Shown here: positions 45,264 through 56,649 of the stretch, piece after piece
How positions within the stretch are numbered: the first letter of the stretch is position 1
Layout: each line of letters begins with the position of its first letter
Assembly (NCBI RefSeq): GCF_040939455.1
Contig: NC_134112.1
Span: forward strand, 20,672,501-20,736,500
Length of the DNA stretch: 64,000 nt
Direction: 5' to 3'
DNA from: Microcebus murinus
Taxonomy: Eukaryota > Chordata > Mammalia > Primates > Cheirogaleidae
Notes under the pieces: generated by a model
What the model was told of the DNA's origin: nothing
The model's database searches: none
What the model saw: only the letters and a program-made list of their open reading frames with translations
Made by a program: the position numbers and the translations under genes

Positions 45264-45655
45264 AAGCCTGGCCTCAGCTGACCTCTTCTGTCATTCAGTA
45301 ATTCATCATTTAAGCCCCAGAAAAATTTAACTAGTTCCTCTTCCATGATGTTTTATTCTGCCATGCCTTTGTGTATGCTGTTCTTTCTGCTCATCACCAA
45401 ACAAATCCAATCATCTCCAAAACTGTGGTTATAGGCCACTTCTATAAGTATGGCCTGACTCCCCAAGACAAAATTAATTACTCCTTTCTTTATTTGACAT
45501 CTGTATATTTCTGCACAGTTATGTTATCGTTTGCTTAACACTGTGTTATAAATAGCTCTTTAATAACTCTATTAGATTTTGAATTCTTTGAAAGCACAAA
45601 CTGTGCCTTGCCAGTCATTGTATAGTAGGCGTTCAATAAAAGTTTGTTGAGTTAG
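45264..45655 (+). mobile_element. L2 LINE 3' end, right of L1 insertion
   Basis: 'gacctcttctgtcattcagt', 'ccatgcctttgtgtatgctg', 'tggcctgactccccaagaca' and 'gtaggcgttcaataaaagtt' run in L2 order to its 3' end, completing the copy from 40620. Confidence 0.75.
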
Positions 45656-45844
45656 ACTGAAAGTGGAGTGAATGGACTGAAGAGCCTGTATCTGTGCTAA
45701 CTCCAAAGAAGGGGAGAAGATCCACTCCTCCTCTGGCAGTTCTTAGAGGTTCATACTTAAGTTACTTTACTAAAACAAGTCATATGCATTTGCAACTTAT
45801 GGGACTTTCATGATTTACAAGTCACAAGTTGCCTGGATGTCTCC

Positions 45845-45897
45845 TTTTCAACAAATATTTATGGAGTACCTACTGTGTGCTAAGCACTGTGTCTAAC
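45845..45897 (-). mobile_element. L2 3' end fragment, antisense
   Basis: 'caacaaatatttatggagta' and 'tactgtgtgctaagcactgt' are the reversed L2 terminus. Confidence 0.65.
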
Positions 45898-47519
45898 CCT
45901 CTCTCTGCTGTTCAGGCAGGTGGACCAAGGTAGTGCTGTGGTTCCTGCCATGGTGTGCATTAGGCCTTGGGTAAACCTTGAGTTGAAGCCCAACGTGGAC
46001 ACATACAGTCTTATAGGCTGTGAATGTACAACTCCAGGCAACTTATCCTGTAGACTAAGCTACGAACAGCTCCCCCTGCAGTTGTGCAGTCTTGAGGGCT
46101 CTGTTGACATTCTTGTTTGCGGCTGCAATTCTCAGAACCCATGAAAGAATTGCCTAGTTTCCAAGTAAGTAAATTTTATGAAGCTAGGTTCCCTAATCCA
46201 ATAGGGCAATATGAGAAGGGAGAGAAGGTGTGAAGCCAGTTGGGTTAGAAACTGAAGAAAGCCCATGCATGATATAATTGAAGCAGATGGAAGGAAGAAA
46301 AGGCTGGTCAGGTGTTTACCCAAGTTTTTAATGTAGTTTCCATAGCCTCAGAAGCAGACATCTTAGAAGCAGATACAAAAGTTAGCCTTGAAAGGACATT
46401 TTAGGTGCAGGGTCATAAAAATGAATAAGTCACAGTTTTTTCCCTAAAGCAGCTTACTGTCTTTATTTTATTATTGGCAATGGCTAGTTTGGGCCAACAG
46501 TAGAAAAAGTTCTCTGCGATCAATGTATTACCCAAAGCCTCTTTTTCTGGAACTCTTGATAAAACTCCAAATCCTTAAGCGATTATTTTCAAACACTTTT
46601 ATTTTTGATCACAGTACACATCCCATTTAAACATGTCTAGGGCACATTCTTCCAAGCCCTCAGAGCACTTCGTATTATGTACTATATCACTGCATTCATT
46701 CCCACCAAGTTGTTATAAAGAAGTTAAAAATCAGCCCTGGAACTTCCCAAAGGAATTCTAGGCAGATTTACAAATGAATCATCCAGCAGATGGTAAGAGT
46801 TGGATTTTTGCATGCTTTGCAGACATTAGCATACTTCAAGGTAGTTATGCATTGAAAAATTTTCACTTAATTATGGGGTAGGCAGTGTCAGAATTAGTGA
46901 AAGTCTAAATTATAGAAAACTTTAAAAAAATGTTGTCTTCTAACTCTCCAGTATCCAACTGACACTAACCATTAACAAAGTGTTTGTTAAGTAGATTTCA
47001 CTCTTAATAGATAAGCTTCAATTTTAATTGGTATACGAAATGAACGCTGTTGAAGTTCTTGAAAACGGTCTCCCTTTAATCTTGTCTACATCATTACTCT
47101 GTTCAACAGACTCATTCTTTTTCTGTATGACAAAGAGTAATCGAGACCTTTCCTCTTGGAATTGATGGTCTCACTGTGTAGTGATCCACTGCACCATATG
47201 AATTTCTAAATAGACTTTGAGAATTATACTGGAGCTGTGCACATCAATTGGGCAAGGACAGATGCAACGCTGTGCTTTGAAGCAGGTTGGGCATTATTCT
47301 TGCTGTTCACTCTGTAGGCTTGGGTTCTGCATTGCTTATTATGGGAAGTAGCTGTTTGAATATGAATGTCAGTCTTATTCTTGGGTCTTTCTGCTGATTT
47401 TATCTGGCTGCCGAAGTAGACAGTCAATGAAACCTAAAGTAACCCACATACCTTGCCTTGTAAAAAATAATAAGCTCTGTATGAATCTTTTTGTACTCCA
47501 GAATGATTAGATTAGGGAT
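45898..47519. other. Low-repeat stretch, no gene
   Basis: 1.6 kb without recognised repeat or exon, between dense LINE blocks. Possible conserved non-coding DNA; nothing else seen. Confidence 0.35.
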
Positions 47520-48369
47520 AAATCCAAAGTGAAACTCCAAACAAAATATGAAGAACTATGGAAATGAAACACCGTCCTAAAACTTAGGAGAAAGTTAGAC
47601 TTCTGAAAATGATTTAATATAGAAGCCCAAAGGAATAATGGAAATGCTACTTTGCATTCTCCATAAGAAGACATAGGCCCTATGAGATAGGAGCAGAAAA
47701 ACAGAAGAAGAGAAGCAGGTGATTTTGACTTGGAGATAAATAAAAATATGTGATGTAGGAATTAAAATCCACACTGAAATATAAAAAATGACACCAACAA
47801 AATTTTAATCAGTGATTAAAAGACAAACTTGAGAGCACTGTCTTATAGAATAGATGAAAATGATGAAGAATTGAAAATAATGAGAAAAGACAATAGAAAG
47901 TCAGAGAAGTAAGAAACAACATAAATAATTAAATTATAGGTATTCTGAGACTAAAGCCGAACAACTGGAACAGAAGCAGCAGAGATGAAGTTGAAAGTAG
48001 TTTGCCTGAACTGAAGAAAGTAAGACCTGGGTTTGCAGATCGAAAGGGCCCCATGTGTTCAGGAAAAATAAGTTTAAAAATCAGTAAAAACAACCCATAA
48101 TTTCATATACACTAGCAAAATTTTTGAATTACAACGATAAAGAAAAATGTTTGCCTACAAAAGGAAAAAAAAAATCAGACTTTATTCCAAATTCTCTTCC
48201 ACAGCTTATAAATAGCAGAAGACAGCTGAGAAATATGTTGAGTTTAACAAAAATTCAATAAACCTATACCTAAGTTGTTGTTCATGTGGGTCTCATTAGC
48301 CAACATATCATTCTTGGAAAGATCTCTTTAAGGATATACTTCAGCCAATTGAAACATGAATCAAATTAA
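47520..48369 (+). mobile_element. Old L1/HAL1-type ORF1-like region
   Basis: A-rich coding-like text ('aatgatgaagaattgaaaat', 'cagaagcagcagagatgaag', 'cttccacagcttataaatag') is consistent with L1M or HAL1 ORF1 in sense. Broken in all frames. Confidence 0.45.
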
Positions 48370-48677
48370 ATTCTGTAGAGCTGTGCTGTCCTGTATAACC
48401 TGGCTATTAAACACTTGAAATGTGGCTAGTCCTAATTGAGATGTGCTGTAAGTATAAAATACACACTTGATTTTGAAACAAAACAAAAGAATATAAAAAT
48501 TTTGTAACATATATTATTTACATGCTCAAACAACAATATTTTGGATTTATTGGCCAAAAGAACATTGTTAGATTATTTTTATTTGTTTGTGTTCACTTTA
48601 ATAAACATGGCTACTAGGAAAATTAAAAATTATACATGTGGCTTGTATCTGTTCTGTAGGACAGTGTTGTTCTAGAT
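48370..48677 (-). mobile_element. MER1-type hAT (Charlie) MITE
   Basis: Left 'gagctgtgctgtcctgtata' and right 'aggacagtgttgttcta' form inverted ends. 'acacttgaaatgtggctagt' and 'atacatgtggcttgtatctg' are the mirror motifs of the MER1 group. Confidence 0.75.
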
Positions 48678-48702
48678 TATAAATTATGTTAAAGACTTAT
48701 TG

Positions 48703-49035
48703 CCAGGCATGATGGCTCACACCTGTAATCCTAGCACTCTGGGAGGCCAGGGCAGGCAGATCCTTTGTGCGCAGGAGTTTGAGACCAGCCTGAGCAAGAT
48801 TGAGACTCTGTCTCTGCTAAAAAAAAATAGAAAGAAATTATCTGGACAACTTAAAATATATAGAAAAAATTAGCCAGGCATGGTGGCACATGCTTGTAGT
48901 CTCAGCTACTTGCGAGGCAGAGGCAGGAGGATGGCCTGAACCCAGGAGTTTGAGGTTGCTGTGAACTAGGCTGATGCCATGACACTCTAGCCCAGGCAAC
49001 AGAGTGAGACTCTGTCTAAAAAAAAAAAAAAACAA
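48703..49035 (+). mobile_element. Strepsirrhine Alu SINE
   Basis: Forward dimer from 'ccaggcatgatggctcacac' to an A-tail, with the 'aatagaaagaaattatctgg' linker. Flanks 'acttattg' (48695-48702) and 'acctattg' (49036-49043) are short target duplications with one mismatch. Confidence 0.9.
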
Positions 49036-49349
49036 ACCTATTGAGCACCAAAACCAGGCAAATGTGTCTTTAAGTCTAAATATTTATTGGACATAAAATT
49101 AGAAAACAAAATGTAATGTGAAATACCATTCTTAGCAGTGAAACATATTAATGTTAAAATAATAATTTAGCAAAAAAATCTAAAAATTCACACAATATCA
49201 GTAAAAGTGAATAGAGAGAAGGGGAGAGATGGGAAAGGTAATCTCATCTCATACAGATGGCAGTTGATGGATACTATTAGGTTATTGATATTGATACAAA
49301 GACAAGAGAAGCAGAATGTAAGAATATATAATTTTAAATTTAAAGGTAA

Positions 49350-49480
49350 CTATTAGCTGGGTATGGTGATATGCACCTATAATCTCAGCCATTTGGGAGG
49401 CTGATATGGGAGGATCACTTGAGCCCAGCAATTTGGGGCCAGCCTGAGAAACATAGGAGAACCTGTTATTAAAAGAGAGG
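49350..49480 (+). mobile_element. Monomeric Alu-like fragment (FRAM/FLAM-type)
   Basis: A single arm from 'agctgggtatggtgatatgc' to 'gaaacataggagaacctgtt'. The A-tail is replaced by a GA-rich microsatellite. It is more diverged than the dimers, consistent with an early Alu monomer or a truncated copy. Confidence 0.65.
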
Positions 49481-49497
49481 GTTTGGGGGTGGAAGGG

Positions 49498-49539
49498 GAG
49501 AGAGAGAGACAGACAGAGAGAGAGAGAGAGAGAGAGAAC
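49498..49539 (+). repeat. (GA)n microsatellite
   Basis: A purine-only GA tract directly after the monomeric Alu; probably grew from its tail. Minus-strand frames over it (SLSLSL) are artefacts. Confidence 0.95.
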
Positions 49540-49549
49540 AAAAAACAAT

Positions 49550-49987
49550 CATACTTTCCCAATCTGGATTAAAAACATTACAGCTATATCAGCTATGTAT
49601 TATTTCAAGAGGTAAAACTAAAACAAAAAATGATAGACAAGAATGTTTTAGGCAAGTACAAAGAAAAAAGAGATAGCTCTGGCAATATTCACTTTATAAA
49701 AAGCAGAATTCAAGGAATAAATAGCAAAATGAGTAATTTTCTATTGATAAATGTCACAGGGAATATATAGCTCTACATTTTGTATTCTACATGTAAAGAT
49801 GATGGTCCTTTTCTTCAAATTAAGTGTTCATGAAATAGTTGCAAAAATTACCATGACTTGGATGACAAAAAAATTAGATTAGGTCAAGATTAGATTACAT
49901 AGAACATAATCTCTGACTATATTGTTCTATATTGTTCATAATCTCTGACTATATTATAAAACCTCACTGTTCAACAATGAAGACTGT
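49550..49987 (+). mobile_element. Old L1 ORF2-like text
   Basis: A-rich text ('gatagacaagaatgttttag', 'aaaagcagaattcaaggaat') is consistent with L1M coding sequence in sense. A tandem 'ataatctctgactatattgt' lies at 49908-49955. Weak call. Confidence 0.4.
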
Positions 49988-50160
49988 ATTAAACCAGTGC
50001 TTCTCACACTTTAACGTGACAAGAACCAGCTGAGGATGACGTTAAAAAACTGCAGATCCTGTGCCAGTAGATCTGACCAGAGATGGGATGCTGCATTTCT
50101 AACAAGCTTCTGGGTGAGGACAACATCCACAAACCACACTCCAAGTAGCAAAGCCTTGGC
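49988..50160 (+). mobile_element. MER5A-type hAT MITE
   Basis: Almost complete in forward orientation: 'gtgcttctcacactttaacg', 'ctgcatttctaacaagcttc' and 'cacactccaagtagcaaagc'. Confidence 0.85.
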
Positions 50161-50397
50161 TAAAATAAGCCATAATAAATTTATATCAGAATAATGTGTA
50201 TTTCTTAAAAATGATGCAGATCTACATATATGTATATGGAAAGGAGTTTAGGATATATTGTTAGGATATATTGTTAATAAAAGCCAGGCATCCAACTGAA
50301 AAACATTAAAAAGCAGAATATAAAATCATATGCATATTATACTTCTATTTTATATGCAAGGGTTTGCATGTAAAAAAATCTAAAATAACATACTTCA
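50161..50397 (+). mobile_element. Old L1ME-type 3' UTR fragment
   Basis: 'aatgatgcagatctacatat' then 'aggatatattgttaataaaa' and 'catatgcatattatacttct' follow an L1ME 3' end. A tandem 'ggatatattgtta' repeat is at 50251-50276. Confidence 0.5.
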
Positions 50398-50735
50398 GGC
50401 TGGGCGCAGTGGCTCACGCCTGTAATCCTAGCACTCTGGGAGGCCGAGGTGGGAGGATCGTTTGAGCTCAGGAGTTTGAGATCAGCCTGAGCAAGAACAA
50501 AACTTCATCCCTACTAAAAATAGAAAGAAATTAGATGGACAACTAAAAAATATATAGAAAAAATTAGCCAGGCATGGTGGTGCATGCCTGTAGTCCCAGC
50601 TACTCGGGAGGCTGAGGCAGTAGGATCGCTTGAGCCCAGGAGTTTGAGGTTGCTATGAGCTGGGCCGATGCCATGGCACTCTAGCCTGGGCAACAGAGTG
50701 AGACTCTGTCTCCAAATAAATAAATAAATGAATGT
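50398..50735 (+). mobile_element. Strepsirrhine Alu SINE
   Basis: Full forward dimer: 'ggctgggcgcagtggctcac', the linker 'aatagaaagaaattagatgg', and right arm to a (TAAA)n tail. Several CpGs persist. Target duplications are not clear. Confidence 0.92.
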
Positions 50736-51044
50736 TTGGAATTTTTTTTTTTTTAAATAGACAACTTCTGGGTCAAAAAGGAAATGAAATTGCCATGCAG
50801 TCTTAGAAAATAGATGCAGGGAGAAGCTGACATATCAAAACTGGTGGAATGCAGCCAAAGTCATTGATATGAATTCTCTGATTTAAAAAAAAATTAGGGA
50901 AAAAAGTGGAAGACAAATCTGGTGAAAGTAGAGGAATGAAAATATCAAAGCTAAAAGCAAAAACAAATGAATTAGAAATGAGAGATGTTGTGGAGTTTAT
51001 AAATTCAAGAGATCCCTCTTTGAAAATGCAATGAAATTAGCAAC
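50736..51044 (+). mobile_element. Old L1 ORF2 fragment
   Basis: 'gacaacttctgggtcaaaaa' then 'gaaatgaaattgcca' and 'ggtggaatgcagccaaagtc' is L1 ORF2 linker-to-RT text in sense; the frame is broken. Confidence 0.6.
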
Positions 51045-51260
51045 TCTCTAGCACTGTCCCGTGAAACGTGCTACGATGATGGAATGTTCTATGTTGGCAC
51101 TGTCCAATCCAGTAACTACTAGTAATGTGTGTCTGCTAAGCATTGAAATGAGCTAATGCAACTAAAGAAGTAAATTTTAAATTTTATTCAATTTTAATTA
51201 ATCTAAATTTAAATCGCCACATATGACTAATCACTATCAGATTGGACAAAAGAGTTCTAG
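51045..51260 (-). mobile_element. MER1/MER3-type hAT MITE
   Basis: 'ctctagcactgtcccgtgaa', 'ttggcactgtccaatccagt' and 'gattggacaaaagagttcta' show the short inverted-end motifs of this hAT group. Confidence 0.65.
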
Positions 51261-51680
51261 AAAGTAGTCAGAAAAGAAAATAAGTAAATACTCAACACTG
51301 GTAATATATAGATGGAGATTCAAATAGAAAATGCATAGATATTTATGCTAGCAGATTTGAATATCTCTACAAAATGGTAAGTTTTGAGAAAAACACCGGC
51401 TCTAAAAGAAGTAGATAAGCTGAGTGCAGCAATAACAAAGGAAGATTGAAAAATCTGTGAAATAATTACTTTGCTAAAAAGACTTTTAATCTCAGGAGTT
51501 TTATAGGCCATTTTCAAAATTGGGAAACAGACTATCCCTATGATAAGTACTACATAACAGAAGAAACTAAAAGCTAATCTTCTTTAGGAATATAATTGCA
51601 AAAAGTCTTAAATAGAATACTTAGCAGTACAAATCTCTGTGTATACTACAATAACAATAATACATGACCAAATAGAACTT
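51261..51680 (+). mobile_element. Old L1 ORF2 fragment
   Basis: 'tgaatatctctacaaaatgg', 'gaagtagataagctgagtgc' and 'cctatgataagtactacata' are weak L1M RT-region matches in sense. Confidence 0.4.
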
Positions 51681-52137
51681 GTTTGAGTAATGCAACTTGG
51701 CTTTACTGTTCAGAAGTTTTTACTGTATGATCCAGAGGTCATACAGACTTTCCTTTCAAGACCTATATAAGATTATCTCAAACATCGATTGCACATCCAG
51801 TTTCAATGTCTAAAGTTTCTGTGAATTTTTCAGGGGTTTCTCTTCATTACTTCTGGCTATCATTTTCTGAATCTGTTGAATTGTTGTTTTACTACACTTT
51901 GTGTCTTGCACATGTTGATTTACTTTTCCCCGGACAACAAGCAAAAGAGGAGACACAATCTATTCTTCATGATTTCTGAATCCTTTCCCCAGTCTCACTT
52001 TCATAAAGTAGCAAGCATGTGAGAAATTTATGATTCTGGAGGGCTGGTAACATTATAATTCCATATAGCATTTAACTTAAACATGAAGCTAGATGTGTAT
52101 GTTCTTCGAAAGTGCTTCACTTATTTCTGCTGAGTGT
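51681..52137. other. No gene recognised
   Basis: AT-rich DNA between the L1 pieces and the MaLR element; nothing recognised. Confidence 0.35.
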
Positions 52138-52830
52138 TTCGCTCCATTAGTGTTGCTATAACAAAATATCTGAGACCTGGTAATTTACAAAGAACAGAAA
52201 TTTATTTCTCACTGTTTTGGAGGCTTCTAAGATGGCACTTTGTTGCTACACCCTCTGGAGGGGAAGTACACTCTGTCCTCACCCAGAGGAAGGAGTGGAA
52301 GGGGTGAAAAAGGGACCATACTCCCTCTGTCAAGTCCTTTTATAAGAACTAGAATCCCATTTGTGAGAGTGGTGCCCTCATGACTCAATCACCTCCTAAA
52401 GGCCACACTTACTTATTCATTTATTTTTAGACAGAGTCTCACTTTCTTGCCCCGCTAGAGTGAGTGCCGTGGTGTCAACCTAGCTCACAGCAACCTCAAA
52501 CTCCTTGGCTCAAGCAATCCCATTGCCTCAGCCTCCGGAGTAGCTGGGACTACAGGCATGCGCCACCATGCCCGGCTCATTTTTTGTATGTATATTTTTA
52601 GTTGGTCAATTAATTTCTTTCTATTTTTGGTAGAGACAGGGTCTCGCTTAGGCTAGTTTCGAGCTCCTGACCTCCAGTGATCAGCCCGCCTCGGCCTCTC
52701 AGAGTGCTAGGATTACAGGCGTGAGCCACTGTGCCCGGCTTGGCCACACTTCTTAATACTGTTGCATTGGGGATTAAATTTCAACATGAATTTTGGAAGG
52801 GACAAAAACATTGAAATCATAGTATTCTGC
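52138..52830 (-). repeat. MaLR 3' LTR, split by an Alu
   Basis: LTR text runs from 'ttgctataacaaaatatctg' to 'ggccacactt' at 52410 and resumes after the Alu, ending near 'ggacaaaaacattgaaatca'. Without the Alu it is about 360 bases. Confidence 0.85.
52411..52741 (-). mobile_element. Strepsirrhine Alu SINE in MaLR LTR
   Basis: Reverse dimer with the strepsirrhine linker 'caattaatttctttctattt'. Perfect 10-base duplications 'ggccacactt' at 52401-52410 and 52742-52751. Its tail is a varied A-rich run (antisense 'acttattcatttattttt'). Confidence 0.93.
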
Positions 52831-53284
52831 CCTTGGGCCCCCCAAGTTTTTCTCACATATAAAATACATTAATTCCATTTCAGTAGTCCCCAAATTCTTA
52901 ACTTCTCCCAGCACCACCTTGAAAGTCTAAAGTCCAGAGTCTTATCTAAATATCATCTAGATCAGATATGGGTGAGACTCAAAGGTATATTTCATCCTGA
53001 AGCAAATTTCTCTCTAGCTGTGAACCTGTGAAATAAAACATGTTATGTGCTTCCAAAATACCACGTAGAACAGGCATAGGGATAGACATTTCTATTCCAA
53101 AAGGAACAAACAGGCAAGAAGAAACAGGTAACAGGTCCCAAGTAAGTCTCAAACCAACAACGCAAACAACATTAAATCTTGAGGCTTGAAAATAATCTTC
53201 TTTGACTCCATGTCAAATGCAGGGAACAGAAACTCAATACTGTTGCATTGGGGATTAATGCCCTGAGCAGTGAGCTCTGAGGTC

Positions 53285-54048
53285 CTATGGGTGCCCTGGG
53301 CCCCTCCCTTGAAACCATTCTGCCCACAAGACCCTGATACCCTGGATCTGTGAGGGGAGGGGAAGCCTCAGAGATTTCCAAAATGCCTTAGGTGTCATTC
53401 TCCCACTGTCTTGGTGAGTAGCATCTGGCCTCCTTCTATCCATACTCATCTCTTTATCAAAAGAATACTTGGCTACATCTTTGTCTTCTCTCTTAAACAC
53501 TTTTTTATTCTTTACGTGGCTAGGCTGAGAATTTTCCAAACCTTTATATTCTGCTTCCCTTTTAATTACAAATTCTGTCTTTAACAATTTCTTTTTTCTT
53601 GCATTTTACTCTAAGCAATTGAGAGAATTCATGCAGCACCCTGAACACTTTGCTGGTTAGAGATTTCTTATGACAAATATCCTATTTCCTTACTCTACAA
53701 TTCTGCCTTCCACAAAGTACTAGGACATGGACATAATTCAACCAAGTTCTTTGCCACTTTGTAATGAGGATGAGTTTTCCTTGATTTTCCAGTGAGATAT
53801 TCCTCATTTCCATCTGAGACCTCATCAGAATGGCCTTTCCTATCCATATTTCTACCAACATTAGGTTCATGACCATTTAGATAATCTTTAAGACTGAAGC
53901 TCTCTCTATAGCCCTCTTTCTCTGATCCCTCACTAGATTCACCCTTAATGCTCCATTCATGGTAATTCAGACTTTTTCCAGCATTCATTTCAAAGCTGTT
54001 ACTGCCTCTACACTCTACCCAGTTCCAGAGCTGCTTCCATGTTGTCAA
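53285..54048 (-). pseudogene. MaLR internal ORF remnant
   Basis: Two minus-strand frames (54048-53695, 117 codons; 53587-53285, 100 codons) cover the first part of the internal region. The first begins MTTWKQLWNWVECRGSN and contains EMNAGKSLNYHEWS; this matches the gag-like reading frame of MST/THE1 internal sequences. Stops and frameshifts separate the two, and the product has no enzymatic domain. It is described as a relic only. Confidence 0.65.
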
Positions 54049-54090
54049 TCATTTGTTATAGAAAAAGACTCCATTTCTCTGGTACCGATT

Positions 54091-54373
54091 TCTTAGTCTC
54101 TTTGTACTGCTATAACAACATATCTAAGACTGGCTAATTTATAAAAAACAGAAATTTATTTCTCAAAGTTGGGGAGACTGAGTGTCTAAGACCAAGGTGC
54201 AGGCAGGTAAAGTGTCTGGTGAGAGTGGAAGGGACATAAGAGATGAAAGGGGACCATACTCTTTCCTTCAAGCCCTTTTATAAGGGCACCTAATCCCATT
54301 CATGAGGGCAGAGCCCTCAAGACTCAGTCACCTCCTAAAGGCCACACCTTTTAATACTATTGCATTGGGAATT
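54091..54373 (-). repeat. MaLR 5' LTR
   Basis: 'tttgtactgctataacaaca', 'ctaagactggctaatttata', 'ccaaggtgcaggcaggtaaa' and 'ctattgcattgggaatttag' follow the LTR. It is shorter than the other LTR because of small deletions; the 52.1-kb LTR shares its order. Confidence 0.82.
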
Positions 54374-55409
54374 TAGTAAAACAGGTTAATCTAACAAGAT
54401 AACTCAGAAATAAATCCTAATGTCCTTGAGAATTTAGAATACATCATCACAGCTTAAATTGGATTTTCACATTTTGATGGGGGAATCCTCTTCCCCACCC
54501 CTAATATGTATGATACCGAGTTAAATTTTCAAATCTTTTTTAAATTGCAGGAGACAGAATTCCTGAAAAGTTTCTGAAACCAAGAATTAGTATGTTGAAA
54601 ACAACAATCAGTATCTACATCACTGATTTATGATATTCAAAGTATCATTGACACTTTATTTTTTGTACTATCATTATTGTTTTGTTTTAGCGAGCATCAG
54701 GCTGTTTATCTGGGCTTTATTACGTTCTTGCTTGATTCCTATGTACCCCAGCCCCAATTTTCCTACCCACTGGGAATTTTGGGAGCCTTGTTTTCCCAGA
54801 GAGGGAGGAAAGCTACAAACCCATGTCACAGATATTTTGAGAACCACTGAGAGTTTCCAGTAATGTTTTTCCCTCTCCTTTATGGAGAATAAAATCTCTT
54901 CCTTTCTCTGAGCTTTGCAGGACTCTAAATTTTCAGCTTTCTGCCATTATAGTCTTTGTGTGTTCTCATACAGAACTGAACTGATAAGTCACTTGTCAGA
55001 TTTAAATGGGATTAGCACATCACCTTGGGCTCCCCCTGCCAGCAGTTTATCAGGCTGCCACCATTAGCCACACTAGGAAATGGATCTGTAGTTGTTTCTG
55101 ATTTAGATTCTTCTCATCTCATTTTCTTGCTTTCTTGTCTTTTCTCAACCCATTAAGTTCACGTTGTATTATTTATCCTTCCCTACAGTCTGAACTTTCT
55201 TCTTGAAAGGAAACTGCAAACTGCTTCATGCAAGAGACTAAGTCAAGTCAGGACTCTTGCTTAGTTATTTATTATTACTTATTTCATATGTATAAGGTTG
55301 TATGTTTCATATTCAGAAATGTAGGATGATACTGTGCTTGCTCTACACTTATGTGTATGTTTATTTGCTCATTAATAAAGTAATAAACACAGTGCAAGTA
55401 TTACACAGA
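54374..55409. other. No gene recognised
   Basis: About 1 kb; 'tttatgtgtatgtttatttg'-like AT runs near 55.3 kb. Nothing convincing. Confidence 0.35.
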
Positions 55410-55640
55410 GCCCTGGATTAGGAGAATGAGAATTTGGGGTTCAAAGTAATCTGTTGTTGTCTAACTCTCTGTGATCTAGGTTATTTGATCTCTTGGCGCC
55501 TTAACGTCTGAATGTTCAATAATGTTTCAGTAATACTTACTTTGAAGCGGCGGTTTGATGATTAAGTAAGCTAACACAGGTGAAGGCATCATGACACGCT
55601 CTTAGCAAGTACTGAACAAATGTTCATTTCATCTGAATCT
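55410..55640 (+). repeat. MIR SINE fragment
   Basis: 'gagccctggattaggagaat', 'gtgatctaggttatttgatc', 'gcggtttgatgattaagtaa' and 'gcaagtactgaacaaatgtt' follow MIR in sense. Confidence 0.6.
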
Positions 55641-56649
55641 GAGCACTTGTTCTCACGATGAGCTTGGTGGTACAGATGCTGCTACTGGAGTTTGAGTCTG
55701 GAGGATTTATAATCAGTCTGGAGGGTTTATGGGGTACATGAAAAGTTGTCTTTGTGAAAAGAAGGGAGAGGATTTATGGCCAGCACAGAGGGGGAGATAA
55801 CAGGAAAGGAGAATGTAGTAGGCACTGAACAAGCATCAGGAACGAGGCAAAGGAGAGAGGAAAGCAGGGTGGGGAGAAGCAGTGAGATGGAGTGGGCTGA
55901 ACGTGGTTGCTCAGGGTCTGCACCTGAGCCTCATTATTTTTGGTATCCCGAAGGCTTAGTTTACCTATGATTTCCCTCATGGGGTTTTTGATATTATTGA
56001 GAAAGACCTGTGTGACTCTGTCTGTTTCTGTATTTTTGCCTCTATTTAGTCAGAAACATTTCATGCTTTTAAAATCGGCTTAAAATAAATCAGAGCAGGG
56101 GAATTTTTATTTTTCATTTAGTCAGAGCAGACCTTTCCAGTGCCCCTGGAGAGTATTCTGCCCACGTCTGTGGAGAATCAGAGGAAGAGTTCTTTTCCAC
56201 TTGCTCAGAGTTCAAAGAGGTGAGGATTTGCTCCAAAAAACTCCAACCAAATCGAGTCGGAGTGAGCCATGGCAGAGGCCCATTGTGATCCTTCTAAGGC
56301 AGGAATGAGGAGCAGATGGGATTCTGGCTGTATTTTCTAGGACACAAAAGCTATGTGGATACCCTGTATATCGGGCACCTCTTGGGCCTGCCTTCACCTC
56401 CTCTTGGCCCTAGTTTTAAGCTCCAGCTGCACTGTTTTCTCCCAGTTTCTGCCCCGGGATCCTCTGATGATGTGGGAATTGCCGCACAGTCATGGCAAAC
56501 CCAGGAGGGCAAGGAATGAACACCCTTTGCAGTTACCCTTGTTGGGGGGATGAGAGCCCACACATAAATGCTCCCTCTTCCATTCCTCAGGGGGATAATT
56601 CTGAGCGTCATGCGCAGCTCCTCTGAGGATCCCCTTAGAACCCAGCCCC
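55641..56649. other. No gene recognised
   Basis: About 1 kb of mixed GC content; short overlapping frames on both strands, no domain. Confidence 0.35.

Larger units (their letters stand above)
52138..54373 (-). mobile_element. MaLR (MST/THE1-like) element with both LTRs, antisense
   Basis: Order on the minus strand: 5' LTR (54373-54091), internal region (54090-52831), 3' LTR (52830-52138). The LTRs share 'gctataacaaaatatctgag'-type ends, 'acagaaatttatttctca' and 'tgcattggg'. The internal region starts with text matching MST/THE1-internal. MaLRs are non-autonomous ERVL relatives without pol or env. An Alu (52411-52741) lies in the 3' LTR. Intact two-LTR copies are rarer than solo LTRs. Confidence 0.85.

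Noticed and set aside
49282..49562. Frames with SLSLSL runs
   Set aside because: Produced by the GA microsatellite and the antisense Alu monomer.
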